Source: Anaerotignum sp. MB30-C6 (GTDB lineage: Bacteria; Bacillota; Clostridia; Lachnospirales; Anaerotignaceae). From it: 64,000 nt of DNA. The position numbers were made by a program, and so were the translations under genes. Positions 63,723 to 64,000 of the stretch are shown here, piece after piece. How positions within the stretch are numbered: the first letter of the stretch is position 1; the number at the start of each line of letters is the position of its first letter. The DNA is taken from assembly GCF_030908465.1 (NCBI RefSeq), contig NZ_CP133078.1, positions 1,550,001 through 1,614,000 on the forward strand, written 5' to 3'. The notes beneath the pieces are model-generated. The model was not told the origin of the DNA, ran no database searches, and was given only the letters and a program-made list of their open reading frames with translations.

Positions 63723-64000
63723 TTAAATTCCCCCTTTCTAAAAAGCCTTTGCAAGTTTTCCAATGAAATATCTATGGTTTCATCGCCTTTTTTCACACAA
63801 GCAATGACGGGTACACCCGTTATTGCTTCAATCATCTTCATATTATCCTGTTCCATCTCGCTATTGGTATAATGGTTAAGAATAATTCCAGAAATCCCAA
63901 TGTCCCTTTGCTTCAAATATTCCACCGTTAAAACCGTTGCATTGATGGTTCCAAGGCCTGCATTTGCAACAATAAGGGTGGGGGTGGCAATGGTTTTTAT
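63719..64000 (-). CDS. bioD: Dethiobiotin synthetase, C-terminal part (partial)
   Basis: The frame enters from the right edge and ends at 63719, giving 93 residues. It reads TLIVANAGLGTINATVLTVEYL (in two blocks), GISGIILNHY and TGVPVIACVK, the BioD core and C-terminus. BioD closes the ureido ring of dethiobiotin using ATP and CO2. It precedes bioA in one operon (4-bp overlap). The N-terminal P-loop is outside the window. Confidence 0.9.
   Translation of the reverse strand: MKTIATPTLIVANAGLGTINATVLTVEYLKQRDIGISGIILNHYTNSEMEQDNMKMIEAITGVPVIACVKKGDETIDISLENLQRLFRKGEFN

Noticed and set aside
1..64000. tRNA, rRNA, CRISPR arrays, prophage
   Set aside because: I saw no cloverleaf, ribosomal RNA sequence, regular spaced repeats or phage structural genes, though small tRNA genes could be missed by eye.

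Overview
The window is AT-rich DNA with strong AGGAGG-type ribosome binding sites, oxygen- and NO-protective genes of strict anaerobes (flavodiiron-type metallo-beta-lactamase, rubredoxin remnant, hybrid cluster protein), Csp-type subtilases and ferredoxin-like proteins. It is most likely the chromosome of a low-GC anaerobic clostridium (Clostridia/Lachnospirales-like). I saw no rRNA, tRNA or CRISPR array. Functional assignments come from motif recognition only; no database search was possible.

Layout. 1-4.2 kb: two Crp/Fnr regulator fragments flank a flavodiiron-like protein; then an intact Crp/Fnr regulator divergent from a permease split over two genes, a cupin and a frameshifted rubredoxin. 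4.2-7.4 kb: decayed genes (ABC exporter, EamA transporter, IS256 transposase) around an intact extra rsmH. 7.5-15.9 kb: a complete kdp potassium-uptake locus (two small membrane ORFs, kdpF, A, B, C, D, E). 16-17.8 kb: transposase debris, a 90-bp repeat, and a flavodoxin-MerR operon with a 19-bp promoter spacer. 18.2-24.1 kb: an iron block, feoA-feoB-FeoB-associated protein followed by a cluster matching the ferrosome genes fezX-fezA-fezB. 24.1-32 kb: an iron-ABC ATPase pseudogene, a frameshifted chemoreceptor, a TetR regulator and two ABC exporter-type genes. 33-45.4 kb: signalling genes, mostly cyclic-di-GMP related (NfrB-like glycosyltransferase with a candidate c-di-GMP-binding tail, GGDEF-EAL, chemoreceptor, GGDEF-HD-GYP), plus a copper-storage-like protein. 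45.7-48.2 kb: hcpR-hcp with a recognisable operator. 48.3-52.3 kb: a zinc-uptake operon (zur, small membrane protein, znuA, znuC, znuB, lipoprotein). 53-56.8 kb: tandem Csp-like subtilases, one with Cys in place of the catalytic Ser. 57.5-58 kb: a DtxR-family repressor. 58.4-64 kb: HD-GYP protein, flavin reductase, glutathione peroxidase, two rhodaneses, bioA and the 3' end of bioD.

How it fits together. A palindrome GTTAGT-N4-ACTAAC (or close variant) recurs upstream of feoAB, the ABC exporter pair, a dead ABC exporter, the chemoreceptor (two copies) and the DtxR-family gene. The simplest reading is an iron regulon run by that repressor, with Feo importing iron, the fez-type ATPase storing it, and exporter-type ABC genes handling an iron complex. 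Zinc has its own Fur-family box in front of zur. The many truncated and frameshifted genes show that parts of the region are decaying.
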